Assembly (NCBI RefSeq): GCF_904848585.1
Contig: NZ_CAJHCR010000010.1
Location: 1 to 64,000 of the forward strand
Length of the DNA stretch: 64,000 bases
Reading direction: 5' to 3'
From: Paraburkholderia kirstenboschensis
GTDB taxonomy: Bacteria; Pseudomonadota; Gammaproteobacteria; Burkholderiales; Burkholderiaceae
Under the pieces are notes generated by a model that searched no databases, was not told the origin of the DNA, and saw nothing but the letters and a program-made list of their open reading frames with translations. Below, piece by piece: positions 35,450-44,270 of the stretch; the first letter of the stretch is position 1, and each line of letters begins with the position of its first letter. Made by a program: the position numbers and the translations under genes.

Positions 35450-36703
35450 CTAGCGATCTACTTCGCCGAACACGATGTCCTGCGTGCCGATGATCGTTAC
35501 GGCGTCGGCGATCATGTGACCGCGCGCCATTTCGTCGAGCGCGGACAGATGCGCATAGCCCGGTGCGCGAATCTTCAGGCGATACGGCTTGTTCGCGCCG
35601 TCCGACACCAGGTAGATAGCAAACTCGCCCTTCGGATGCTCGACGGCGGCGTAAGCCTCGCCTTCCGGTACGTGGAAGCCTTCCGTAAACAGCTTGAAGT
35701 GGTGAATCAGTTCTTCCATGTTCGACTTCATGCCCACGCGCGACGGCGGAGCAACCTTGTGATTGTCGATCATCACAGGGCCCGGATTCTTACGCAGCCA
35801 CTCAATGCACTGTTTCACGATTCGCGTGGATTGGCGCATTTCTTCGACGCGAACCAGATAGCGGTCGTAGCAGTCGCCGTTCACGCCGACCGGAATGTCG
35901 AAATCGAGCTTTTCATAGACTTCGTACGGCTGCTTCTTGCGCAGATCCCATTCAATGCCGGAGCCACGCAGCATTGCACCGGACATACCCAGTTGCAGGG
36001 CGCGCTCAGGGGTGACCACGCCAATGCCGACCAGACGCTGTTTCCAGATCCGGTTGTCGGTGAGCAGCGTTTCGTATTCGTCGACGCACTTCGGAAAACG
36101 CGTGAAGAAATCGTCGATGAAGTCGAGCAACGAACCCTGACGGGTCTCGTTCATCTTCGACAATGCCTTCGCATTGCGAATCTTCGACGCCTTGTACTGC
36201 GGCATGGCGTCCGGCAGATCGCGATAGACACCGCCCGGACGATAGTAGGCCGCGTGCATCCGTGCGCCGGACACCGCTTCGTACACGTCCATCAGATCTT
36301 CACGCTCGCGGAACGCGTACAGGAACACCGCCATTGCGCCGACGTCGAGCGCGTGCGCGCCGATCCACATAAGGTGGTTCAGCACACGCGTGATTTCGTC
36401 GAACATCACGCGGATGTACTGGGCGCGCACCGGCACGTCGATGCCGAGCAGCTTCTCGATTGCCATCACATAGCCGTGCTCGTTGACCATCATCGACACG
36501 TAGTCGAGACGGTCCATGTACGGCACCGACTGAATGAACGTTTTGGTTTCGGCGAGCTTTTCAGTCGCGCGATGCAACAGGCCGATGTGGGGATCGGCGC
36601 GCTGGATGACCTCGCCGTCGAGTTCCAGCACGAGGCGCAGCACGCCGTGCGCTGCCGGGTGCTGAGGACCGAAATTGAGCGTGTAGTTCTTGATCTCTGC
36701 CAT
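35450..36703 (-). CDS. nuoD: NADH-quinone oxidoreductase subunit D
   Basis: A 417-residue peripheral subunit related to the large subunit of NiFe hydrogenases, forming the quinone site with NuoB. The N-terminus YTLNFGPQHPAAHGVLRLV contains the histidine that contacts quinone, and the C-terminus is intact (ADAVTIIGTQDIVFGEVDR). It is separate from nuoC here, unlike the fused NuoCD of E. coli. It lies 9 bp after nuoC. Confidence 0.97.
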   Translation of the reverse strand: MAEIKNYTLNFGPQHPAAHGVLRLVLELDGEVIQRADPHIGLLHRATEKLAETKTFIQSVPYMDRLDYVSMMVNEHGYVMAIEKLLGIDVPVRAQYIRVMFDEITRVLNHLMWIGAHALDVGAMAVFLYAFREREDLMDVYEAVSGARMHAAYYRPGGVYRDLPDAMPQYKASKIRNAKALSKMNETRQGSLLDFIDDFFTRFPKCVDEYETLLTDNRIWKQRLVGIGVVTPERALQLGMSGAMLRGSGIEWDLRKKQPYEVYEKLDFDIPVGVNGDCYDRYLVRVEEMRQSTRIVKQCIEWLRKNPGPVMIDNHKVAPPSRVGMKSNMEELIHHFKLFTEGFHVPEGEAYAAVEHPKGEFAIYLVSDGANKPYRLKIRAPGYAHLSALDEMARGHMIADAVTIIGTQDIVFGEVDR

Positions 36704-36712
36704 GGCGTTCTC

Positions 36713-37315
36713 TTAGTGTTTCAGACCGCCATAGCGATCTTCGCGGATCACGCGCGGCGTGATTTCCCGCGGCTCGATCGTCACAGGCTGATAGACGACA
36801 CGCTTCTCTTCCGGGTCGTAACGCATTTCGACGTACCCGGTGACAGGGAAATCCTTGCGGAACGGGTGACCAATGAAACCGTAGTCGGTCAGAATGCGGC
36901 GCAGGTCCGGATGGCCTTCGAAGACGATACCGTACAGGTCGAACGCTTCGCGCTCGTACCAGTTGGCCGAATTCCAGACGTCGACCACTGAGGACAGAAT
37001 GGGCATTTCGTCGTCGGGCGCGAACACGCGAAGCCGCACACGCCAGTTGTTCTGCACCGACAACAAATGCAGAACGGCCGCAAAACGCGGACCGTCATAA
37101 GCGCCGTCGGCATAGGTTTGATAGTCGACGCCGCACAGATCCATCATCTGCTCGAAACCGAGCGAGCGGTCGTCGCGCAGACGCGTTGCCACGTTGAGGT
37201 AGTCGCTTGCTTTCACGACGATCGTCAACTCACCGATTGCCTCGGTAGTGCTCAGCAGGAGGCCGCCAAATGCCGCCTCGAGGTTCGCTTTCAGGGTCTC
37301 GAGTTTGCTTGCCAT
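36713..37315 (-). CDS. nuoC: NADH-quinone oxidoreductase subunit C
   Basis: A 200-residue peripheral subunit of the 30-kDa family, stand-alone as in mitochondria and most beta-proteobacteria. The signature ERE-type region NWYEREAFDLYGIVFEGHPD and DYGFIGHPFRKDFP are complete. It lies 20 bp after nuoB. Confidence 0.96.
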   Translation of the reverse strand: MASKLETLKANLEAAFGGLLLSTTEAIGELTIVVKASDYLNVATRLRDDRSLGFEQMMDLCGVDYQTYADGAYDGPRFAAVLHLLSVQNNWRVRLRVFAPDDEMPILSSVVDVWNSANWYEREAFDLYGIVFEGHPDLRRILTDYGFIGHPFRKDFPVTGYVEMRYDPEEKRVVYQPVTIEPREITPRVIREDRYGGLKH

Positions 37316-37335
37316 ATTGTGGGGGAGGCGTTGCC

Positions 37336-37815
37336 TTATTGACGGGCGATTGTGTTAGTGCGGCGAATCTTGGCCTGCAACTGGATCACGCCGTAAACCA
37401 GCGCTTCCGCCGTTGGCGGGCAGCCCGGTACGTAGACGTCGACCGGCACGATGCGGTCACAGCCACGCACTACCGAATACGAGTAGTGGTAATAGCCGCC
37501 GCCGTTCGCGCACGAGCCCATCGAAATCACCCAACGCGGCTCGGCCATCTGGTCGTACACCTTGCGCAGAGCCGGCGCCATTTTGTTGCACAGCGTGCCG
37601 GCGACGATCATCACGTCCGACTGACGCGGACTCGGACGAAACACCACGCCAAAACGGTCGAGGTCATAACGGGCAGCGCCCGCATGCATCATCTCGACCG
37701 CGCAGCACGCAAGACCGAACGTCATCGGCCACAAGGAGCCGGTGCGCGTCCAGTTGATCAGTTTGTCAGCCGTTGTGGTGACAAACCCTTCCTTCAAGAC
37801 CCCTTCGATACTCAT
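37336..37815 (-). CDS. nuoB: NADH-quinone oxidoreductase subunit B
   Basis: A 159-residue subunit that carries the terminal cluster N2. The paired cysteines in [10 protein letters not shown], plus GSCANGGG and [11 protein letters not shown], are all present. ATG 37815 ([10 protein letters not shown]) is taken as the start; the upstream 13 residues are not conserved-looking. It is next to nuoA in canonical order. Confidence 0.96.
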
Positions 37816-37878
37816 TTGCTTTCCACTCCAGACGGGGCGGCAAGCCTTGGCCACCCACGCAAACCGGCGATTAAACCA

Positions 37879-38238
37879 TCATTCCCAGTCGAGGCCGCCC
37901 TTCTTCCAGATATAGGCGAAGCCCAGCAGGAATTCGAGCAGGAAAATCATCATCGCCATGAAGCCGGGCCAGCCGATGTCGCGCAGGGCGACGCCCCACG
38001 GGAACAGGAACGCGGTTTCAAGGTCGAAAATGATGAAGAGAATGGCGACGAGGTAATAGCGCACGTCGAACTTCATGCGCGCATCTTCGAATGCTTCGAA
38101 GCCGCACTCGTACGGTGCGTTCTTCTCGGTGTCGGGCTTGTTGGGACCGAGGATCTTGCCAATACTGACCAGTGCTACGCCTAAACCGGTGCCCACAACG
38201 AGGAACAACAAGACGGGGAAATAGGCTGCGAGGTTCAA
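37879..38238 (-). CDS. nuoA: NADH-quinone oxidoreductase subunit A (TTG start)
   Basis: A 119-residue membrane subunit with three helices; KNAPYECGFEAFEDARMKF is the family signature with the conserved Cys loop. The start is taken as TTG at 38238, where TTGAGGAT lies just upstream and the protein then begins MNLAAYFPVLL with the usual family length. The alternative frame from 38280 adds 14 Arg/Leu-rich residues. First gene of the 14-gene complex I operon. Confidence 0.93.
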   Translation of the reverse strand: MNLAAYFPVLLFLVVGTGLGVALVSIGKILGPNKPDTEKNAPYECGFEAFEDARMKFDVRYYLVAILFIIFDLETAFLFPWGVALRDIGWPGFMAMMIFLLEFLLGFAYIWKKGGLDWE

Positions 38239-38398
38239 GACTATCCTCAATCGGTTGGTTCTGAGTGCCGTCAGGAGCATAGCACCCCTGACGCGAAATC
38301 ACTTCTGAGACGTACATGTCACGGATGGAGCGCAATCCGCGCGCCAGAAGTGAAAATGCCAGCCGAAGCGAAGCAAGCGGCTGGCATTAGATAACATT

Positions 38399-38483
38399 TG
38401 GTGCCGACGGCGAGACTCGAACTCGCACAGCTTTCGCCACTACCCCCTCAAGATAGCGTGTCTACCAATTTCACCACGTCGGC
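38399..38483 (-). tRNA. tRNA-Leu (anticodon GAG)
   Basis: The minus strand folds into a class II tRNA of 85 nt including an encoded CCA: acceptor GCCGACG paired with CGTCGGC, discriminator A, D-arm with GAAATTGGTAGACA, anticodon stem CTATC/GGTAG around loop TTGAGGG, a long variable arm, and a T-arm with GTTCGAGTC. The anticodon GAG reads CUC/CUU leucine codons. It sits between nuoA and secG. Confidence 0.95.
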
Positions 38484-38595
38484 ACTGTATGCAATCCGGG
38501 AAAACAACTTATAAAACCCGCGAATCGCTTCAAGACTTAGATTGTAACTGCTCTAAACAGTTTGTTCAACGCACAAAACCACTTTCTACGAAAAT

Positions 38596-38973
38596 TTATT
38601 TCGGCACGTCGGTAGCGGGCACGGACGCAGCCGACGCCGCCAACGCACCCGAACCACCTGCCGGCGCCGAAGCGGCCGAAGCCACAACGGGTGCCGTCAC
38701 CGTCGCACCGAGCACGCCTGCAGAAGGCTTTGCGCGATACGCACCGAGGTAGGTCAGCGTCAAAGTGGTTACAAAAAACACGGCGGCGAGCACTGCCGTA
38801 GTGCGCGACAAAAAGTTTGCCGAGCCAGTGGCGCCGAACAGGCTGCCCGATGCTCCGCTGCCAAAAGCCGCGCCCATATCGGCGCCTTTGCCGTGCTGCA
38901 GCAAGACGAGGCCGATGACCCCGAGCGCCGACAACAGCTGAACGACGATAATCAATGTTTTCAAATACAGCAT
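38596..38973 (-). CDS. secG: Preprotein translocase subunit SecG
   Basis: A 125-residue auxiliary subunit of the SecYEG channel. Two transmembrane helices (about 2-20 and 50-72) flank the conserved cytoplasmic loop LLQHGKGADMGAAFG. The C-terminal 45 residues are Ala/Ser/Pro-rich, longer than in E. coli (110 residues in total), and probably disordered. ATG 38973 has AGGTGAG upstream. It lies 82 bp after tpiA and 112 bp before the tRNA-Leu on the same strand. Confidence 0.93.
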   Translation of the reverse strand: MLYLKTLIIVVQLLSALGVIGLVLLQHGKGADMGAAFGSGASGSLFGATGSANFLSRTTAVLAAVFFVTTLTLTYLGAYRAKPSAGVLGATVTAPVVASAASAPAGGSGALAASAASVPATDVPK

Positions 38974-39055
38974 TACACTCACCTGAGTCTTTATTTAGCC
39001 GAGCCCCGCGGATTGCGAGACCCGGGATGGGTCATTCTCGACGAAGGCGAGCCGC

Positions 39056-39835
39056 TTAACTTGCGGCTGTGGTCGCAGCCGCTGCCTTGCAGATCGCCAG
39101 AAAATCCTGGTCCTTCAACGACGCCCCGCCGATCAGCCCACCGTCGATATCCGGTTGGCTGAACAACTCTTCCGCGTTGTCCGGCTTAACGCTGCCGCCG
39201 TACAGCAGCGCTACATTTGCGACGCTGGCGCCCTTTGCCGCAAGACGCGAGCGCAAGAAAGCGTGCACCGCCTGCGCCTGCCCCGAGCTCGCGCTCTTGC
39301 CGGTGCCGATCGCCCAGACGGGCTCGTACGCAACCACAATGCGCGCCGCTTCCTGCGCCGACAGCTTCGCCAGCACCTCGTCGAGTTGCGCGCCGACCAC
39401 CTGTTCGGTCGACCCGGCTTCGCGCTCCTCGAGCGTTTCGCCGACGCATACGATCGGCGTCAACCCTGCCTCGAGCGCACGCTGTGTCTTTACTGCGACC
39501 AGTTCGGCGCTTTCGCGATGATAGGCGCGGCGCTCGGAATGCCCGACGATGGCAAACGCGGCGCTGAAATCCGCCACCATTTGCGCAGCCACCTCACCGG
39601 TATAAGCACCGTGCGTGAAGGCCGAAATGTCCTGTGCGCCCCACACCACCCGGCTGCCTTGCAGCAATGATTGCGCTTGCGCGAGGTACGGGCTCGGCAC
39701 GCACACACCCACGCGCACCTCAGCCGGGAGTTCCGCGGCACCTTTCGCCACCGCCTGCAACAGCCCCGCGTTGTCGGCGAGACACCCGTGCATCTTCCAG
39801 TTACCAACTACCAGTTTCGCTCGTTGTGTCGACAT
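39056..39835 (-). CDS. tpiA: Triosephosphate isomerase
   Basis: A 259-residue glycolytic enzyme that interconverts glyceraldehyde-3-phosphate and dihydroxyacetone phosphate. The N-terminal VVGNWKMHG holds the catalytic lysine, IVGHSERR the catalytic histidine, and AYEPVWAIGTGK the catalytic glutamate and the loop that closes over substrate. Length is typical. The start at 39835 (MSTQRAK) avoids a longer frame that runs across a tandem repeat upstream. Confidence 0.96.
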   Translation of the reverse strand: MSTQRAKLVVGNWKMHGCLADNAGLLQAVAKGAAELPAEVRVGVCVPSPYLAQAQSLLQGSRVVWGAQDISAFTHGAYTGEVAAQMVADFSAAFAIVGHSERRAYHRESAELVAVKTQRALEAGLTPIVCVGETLEEREAGSTEQVVGAQLDEVLAKLSAQEAARIVVAYEPVWAIGTGKSASSGQAQAVHAFLRSRLAAKGASVANVALLYGGSVKPDNAEELFSQPDIDGGLIGGASLKDQDFLAICKAAAATTAAS

Positions 39836-39884
39836 CGTCTCGTCTTGCCCCTTGTCGTCTGCTTGTCGTGCTTTGGCGGCGGGC

Positions 39885-39914
39885 TTTGTGTGCCTTTGTG
39901 TGCCTTTGTGTGCG
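39885..39914. repeat. Three 10-bp tandem units upstream of tpiA
   Basis: TTTGTGTGCC occurs at 39885-39894 and 39895-39904, and TTTGTGTGCG at 39905-39914. The array starts 50 bp upstream of the tpiA start codon, in its leader or promoter region. Confidence 0.9.
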
Positions 39915-40028
39915 CTTACAGTCCGCCTTTCGAATTCATGCGGCGTGCGCAAAACGCGCAATTTTACTGCGTGGGCGAGATCGGGTCAAACAAGCCTGTG
40001 CGCACCGAACCCCGCCCGGGAGCCAGCA

Positions 40029-41045
40029 TCAAGCGTCCTGACCCCAAGTCAGCACGATTTTGCCGACGTGCGTGCTGCTTTCCATCAGCGCATGCGCTTC
40101 AGCGGCCTGCGCGGCAGGAAACACGCGATGCACCACCGGCTTGATCCGACCGCTCTCGATATGCGGCCACACCTGCTCCTTGAGTTGTGCGGCAATTTTC
40201 GCCTTGAATTCGACTGGCCGCGGACGCAGCGTCGAACCTGTTACCGTCAAGCGGCGGCGCAGCACCTCGTTCAGATTCAATTCCGCCTTCGCGCCGCCCA
40301 GCAGCGCGATCAGCACGATGCGCCCGCCGTCGGCGAGCGCCGTCAGTTCGCGTGACACGTAGCTGCCCGCCACCATATCGAGGACCACGTCCACGCCACG
40401 GTCGTTAGTCAGCGACTTGATGACTTCGACGAAGTCTTCCGTCTTGTAGTTGATCGCACGCTCCGCGCCCAATGCCTCGCACGCACGACACTTTTCGTCC
40501 GAGCCGGCGGTTGCGAACACGCGAAAACCCAGCGCATGTGCAATCTGGATCGCGGTGACGCCGATACCGCTCGAGCCGCCCTGCACCAGCAAAGTTTCGT
40601 TCGGCCCGCCCTCGCCCTTGCCGAGTTGCGCGCGATCGAACACATTGCTCCAGACCGTAAAAAAAGTCTCCGGCAGCGAGGCCGCTTCGACATCGGACAA
40701 GCCGTTCGGCACCGGCAAACATTGCAATAGCGGCGCGGTCGCGTACTCGGCGTAGCCGCCGCCCGCCAGCAACGCACATACGCGATCGCCGATTTTCAGG
40801 CCGAACGGATTGTTCTTCCCGTCGATGTCGCCACCGACGATCTCGCCCGCCACTTCCAGCCCCGGCAGGTCCGACGCCCCCGGAGGCGGCGCATAGGCGC
40901 CCTTGCGCTGAAACACGTCCGGGCGGTTGATACCAAAAGCCGCCACCTTGATCAGCACCTCGCCCGCTTTCGGCTGCGGCGTGGGCCGCTCCGCGAGCTT
41001 GAGGACTTCCGGCGCTCCGAATTCCGTGATTTCGATCGCTTTCAT
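40029..41045 (-). CDS. NAD(P)H-quinone oxidoreductase (zinc-independent MDR, PIG3-like)
   Basis: A 338-residue medium-chain dehydrogenase/reductase of the quinone oxidoreductase group. MKAIEITEFGAPEVLKL begins the GroES-like domain; LLVQGGSSGIGVTAIQIAHA is the NADPH-binding glycine motif. Zinc ligands are absent, as in PIG3-type enzymes. The start at 41045 is chosen over an upstream frame of 40 extra residues lacking family features. It sits between tpiA and pnp on the same strand, an order I recall in Burkholderia. Probably a cytosolic redox or detoxification enzyme. Confidence 0.9.
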   Translation of the reverse strand: MKAIEITEFGAPEVLKLAERPTPQPKAGEVLIKVAAFGINRPDVFQRKGAYAPPPGASDLPGLEVAGEIVGGDIDGKNNPFGLKIGDRVCALLAGGGYAEYATAPLLQCLPVPNGLSDVEAASLPETFFTVWSNVFDRAQLGKGEGGPNETLLVQGGSSGIGVTAIQIAHALGFRVFATAGSDEKCRACEALGAERAINYKTEDFVEVIKSLTNDRGVDVVLDMVAGSYVSRELTALADGGRIVLIALLGGAKAELNLNEVLRRRLTVTGSTLRPRPVEFKAKIAAQLKEQVWPHIESGRIKPVVHRVFPAAQAAEAHALMESSTHVGKIVLTWGQDA

Positions 41046-41231
41046 CTGCGTCAACTCCAAGATTGGATTGCGTTGCGTACCCGCGTTCGTCCGCGTTCCC
41101 TGCATTGTCGCCGGATCGCGGCAATCGAGCACGACTCGCGTGAACCGCCGATAAAGCCGCCGCATTCGACCCGGTTATTCGCTTGCCAAACCAGATCCGT
41201 CTGCAACGCAATCCACCCTGCGTCCATCATG

Positions 41232-41267
41232 AAAAACGGCCGGCGCGCATACGCGCTGCCGGCCGTT
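41232..41267 (-). terminator. Rho-independent terminator of pnp
   Basis: A strong GC stem (AACGGCCGGC/GCCGGCCGTT, extended by GCGC/GCGC) is followed by five T residues on the minus strand, 15 bp past the pnp stop. Confidence 0.9.
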
Positions 41268-41281
41268 GTGCCGCTACCGCC

Positions 41282-43429
41282 TTACTGCGGCGTCGGCTCG
41301 CCTTGCGGCGCGCTCGGCGCGCCGTCGTTCAGCAACGCCTTTGCCGACAGACGCACACGACCCTTTTCGTCCGTCTGGATGACCTTGACCTTCACTTGCT
41401 GGCCATCCTTCAGGTAGTCGTTGATGTCCTTGATACGCTCGTTGGCGATTTCGGAGATGTGCAGCAGTCCGTCCTTGCCCGGCAGGATGTTCACGATCGC
41501 GCCGAAATCGAGCAACTTGAGCACGGTGCCTTCGTACACCTGACCCACTTCGACTTCAAGCGTGATGTTCTCGATACGCTTCTTCGCTTCGGCCATGCCT
41601 TCGCTGCTGGTGCTCGCGATGGTCACGACGCCGTCGTCCGAAATATCGATCGTCGTGCCGGTTTCTTCCGTCAGCGCGCGGATCACCGAGCCGCCCTTGC
41701 CGATCACGTCGCGGATCTTTTCCGGATTGATCTTGATGGTGATCATGCGCGGTGCGAACTCCGACAATTGCGTGTTCGCGCCCGACACCGCCGAGGTCAT
41801 CTTGCTGAGGATATGCATGCGGCCTTCCTTCGCTTGCGCGAGGGCGACCTGCATGATTTCCTTCGTGATGCCCTGGATCTTGATGTCCATCTGCAGCGCG
41901 GTCACGCCTTGCTCGGTGCCCGCCACCTTGAAGTCCATGTCGCCGAGGTGATCTTCGTCGCCGAGGATGTCGGTCAGCACGGCAAACTTGTTGCCTTCCA
42001 GAATCAGGCCCATGGCGATGCCGGCGACGTGCGCCTTCATCGGCACGCCGGCGTCCATCAGCGCGAGGCAGCCGCCGCACACCGAAGCCATTGACGAAGA
42101 GCCGTTCGATTCCGTGATTTCCGACACGACGCGGATCGAGTAGCCGAATTCGTCGGCGCTCGGCAGGCACGCAGCCAGCGCGCGCTTGGCCAGACGGCCG
42201 TGACCGATTTCACGGCGCTTCGGCGAACCGACGCGGCCCGTTTCGCCGGTCGCGAACGGAGGCATGTTGTAGTGAAGCATGAAGCGTTCGCGGTATTCGC
42301 CTTCGAGCGCGTCGATGTTCTGCTCGTCGCCCTTCGTGCCGAGCGTTGCCACCACCAGCGCCTGCGTTTCGCCGCGCGTGAACAGTGCCGAACCGTGCGT
42401 ACGCGGCAGCACGCCGGTACGGATTTCGATCGGGCGCACGGTGCGCGTGTCGCGGCCGTCGATACGCGGCTCGCCGTTCAGGATCTGCGTACGGACGATC
42501 TTCGCTTCGATGTCGAACAGCACGTTGCCGACAGTTGCCTTGTCGGCCGCCACGGTGCCGCTTGCCGACGCGTCTTGCTCCAGCTTCGCGGAAACTGCGG
42601 CGTAGATTTCCTTCAGCTTGGTCGAACGCGCCTGCTTGTCGCGGATCTGGTAAGCGGCGAGCAGTTCGGCTTGCGCCAGTTCCGTCACGCGCGCGATCAG
42701 CGGCTCGTTCTTCGCGGCCGGTTGCCAATCCCATTCAGGCTTGCCGCCTTCGCGGACCAGATCGTGGATCGCGTCGATCGCGATTTGCATCTGCTCATGG
42801 CCGAACACCACGCCGCCGAGCATCACTTCTTCGCTCAACTGCTGCGCTTCCGATTCCACCATCAGCACCGCGCGTTCCGTGCCGGCGACGATCAGGTCGA
42901 GCGCCGATTCCTTCATTTGCGGACGCGTCGGGTTCAACACATATTCGTTGTTGATATAGGCCACACGTGCAGCGCCGACCGGGCCGTTGAACGGCAGACC
43001 GGACACGGCGAGCGCCGCCGACGCGCCGATCAGCGCAGGAATGTCAGCGGGGATTTCCGGGTTCAGCGACAGGACGTGGATCACGACCTGGACTTCGTTG
43101 TAGAAGCCTTCCGGGAACAGCGGGCGCAACGGACGGTCGATCAGGCGCGAGATCAGCGTTTCGCCTTCAGACGGACGGCCTTCGCGGCGGAAGAAGCCGC
43201 CAGGAATCTTGCCGGCAGCGTACGTTTTCTCGAGATAGTCGACGGTCAGCGGGAAAAAGTCCTGGCCCGGCTTGGCCGTCTTGGCGCCGACCACGGTCGC
43301 CAGAACCACGGTGTCTTCGACGTCGACGATCACCGCACCGCTCGCCTGGCGAGCGATCTCGCCGGTTTCGAGGCGAACGTTATGTTGTCCCCACTTAAAT
43401 TCTTTGACGATCTTGCTGAACATAGTCAT
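41282..43429 (-). CDS. pnp: Polyribonucleotide nucleotidyltransferase (PNPase)
   Basis: A 715-residue 3'-5' phosphorolytic exoribonuclease. Two RNase PH-like domains (about 1-140 and 325-540) flank a helical linker; then come the KH domain (IGKGGSVIRALTEETG) and the S1 domain (GQVYEGTVLKLLDFGAIVN). It degrades mRNA alone and within degradosomes. The ATG at 43429 has GAGGAAAA upstream. It follows rpsO on the same strand, the usual order, and a GC hairpin in its leader could be the RNase III site for autoregulation. Confidence 0.97.
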   Translation of the reverse strand: MTMFSKIVKEFKWGQHNVRLETGEIARQASGAVIVDVEDTVVLATVVGAKTAKPGQDFFPLTVDYLEKTYAAGKIPGGFFRREGRPSEGETLISRLIDRPLRPLFPEGFYNEVQVVIHVLSLNPEIPADIPALIGASAALAVSGLPFNGPVGAARVAYINNEYVLNPTRPQMKESALDLIVAGTERAVLMVESEAQQLSEEVMLGGVVFGHEQMQIAIDAIHDLVREGGKPEWDWQPAAKNEPLIARVTELAQAELLAAYQIRDKQARSTKLKEIYAAVSAKLEQDASASGTVAADKATVGNVLFDIEAKIVRTQILNGEPRIDGRDTRTVRPIEIRTGVLPRTHGSALFTRGETQALVVATLGTKGDEQNIDALEGEYRERFMLHYNMPPFATGETGRVGSPKRREIGHGRLAKRALAACLPSADEFGYSIRVVSEITESNGSSSMASVCGGCLALMDAGVPMKAHVAGIAMGLILEGNKFAVLTDILGDEDHLGDMDFKVAGTEQGVTALQMDIKIQGITKEIMQVALAQAKEGRMHILSKMTSAVSGANTQLSEFAPRMITIKINPEKIRDVIGKGGSVIRALTEETGTTIDISDDGVVTIASTSSEGMAEAKKRIENITLEVEVGQVYEGTVLKLLDFGAIVNILPGKDGLLHISEIANERIKDINDYLKDGQQVKVKVIQTDEKGRVRLSAKALLNDGAPSAPQGEPTPQ

Positions 43430-43448
43430 TGCTTTTCCTCATCGTTAT

Positions 43449-43474
43449 GCCGCGCGGACCAGAAGCGGCGCGGC
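43449..43474 (-). promoter_or_regulatory. GC hairpin in the pnp leader
   Basis: GCCGCGC and GCGCGGC are perfect 7-bp inverted repeats around a 12-base loop, 20 bp upstream of the pnp start codon. In E. coli a leader duplex is cut by RNase III and then removed by PNPase to lower its own expression. A similar role here is inference. Confidence 0.45.
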
Positions 43475-43727
43475 AACGCCAGGACCGGCGCCGCATGGGA
43501 AGAGTAGTGTTATGCCATTCCAGAGAGCCACGCTCTGCGCCGTCTGCATTGCTTACGTCGACTAAGCGCGCGAATCGCTGGAATGACACAAAGCTCCGCC
43601 CTGAAGCCCGGCCATGTTTCTATATTTGCTGCTTTTTCTACTGCTTTTACTGCTTACTGCCCCGCCGCATGAACCGGCACGCCGCGGCGGACTACAGGCT
43701 GTGCGCCCCACATGAAGCGCACCGCGC
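43475..43727. other. Intergenic part between pnp leader hairpin and rpsO terminator
   Basis: About 250 bp without a supported gene. Apart from the flanking hairpin and terminator, I see only runs rich in CTG and TTT, and no clear promoter by eye, though a pnp promoter is expected here. Confidence 0.5.
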
Positions 43728-43767
43728 AAAAACAAAATGCCTGTATCAGTGGAACTGACACAGGCAT
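43728..43767 (-). terminator. Rho-independent terminator of rpsO
   Basis: ATGCCTGT/ACAGGCAT plus TCAGT/ACTGA form a long stem with one mismatch, followed on the minus strand by TTTTGTTTTT. It lies 20 bp past the rpsO stop. Confidence 0.85.
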
Positions 43768-43787
43768 CTTGCTGAACGACTGGCCGA

Positions 43788-44060
43788 TTACTTACGCAGA
43801 CCCAGCTTCTCGATCAGTGCGCGGTAACGATCCGCGTCCTTACCCTTCAGGTAGTCGAGCAGCTTGCGGCGGCGGCTCACCATGCGCAGCAGACCGCGGC
43901 GGCTGTGGTGATCTTTCGCGTGTGCCTTGAAGTGAACGGTCAGTTCGTTGATGCGGGTCGTGAGCAGCGCGACCTGAACTTCGGGGGAGCCGGTGTCGTT
44001 GGCTGCGCGTGCGAATTGCGCAACGACTTCGGACTTCTTGCTTGTATCAACTGCGGACAT
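43788..44060 (-). CDS. rpsO: 30S ribosomal protein S15
   Basis: A 90-residue primary-binding protein of the small subunit. TGSPEVQVALLTTRINELT and the DHHSRRGLLRMVSRRRKLL segment that contacts 16S helix 22 are typical. The start at 44060 is fixed by family length; the longer frame to 44246 has no support. It is transcribed ahead of pnp with a terminator between them, so some read-through probably feeds pnp as in E. coli. Confidence 0.97.
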   Translation of the reverse strand: MSAVDTSKKSEVVAQFARAANDTGSPEVQVALLTTRINELTVHFKAHAKDHHSRRGLLRMVSRRRKLLDYLKGKDADRYRALIEKLGLRK

Positions 44061-44270
44061 GTCGATTTCCTTGAGAACTAGACAGGCGGTCACGGAAGAA
44101 AGGCCGTGCCGTGGGTTACCCGTGCGAACTAGCGCTGCCAGACACCTGCATGACAGCCGGTACCGCAACGGGACGCGTATTGTAGCACAGCGCGATCCCG
44201 CCGCGAACCCTGCGGTGCCGCGCCAGACAGCGGCCGCGGACGACACCGCGCAGGCGCGGGCAACGGCGCT

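Noticed and set aside
42200..43507. 435-codon frame on the plus strand opposite pnp
   Set aside because: Shadow of pnp; Arg/Phe-rich composition and no ribosome-binding site or family match.
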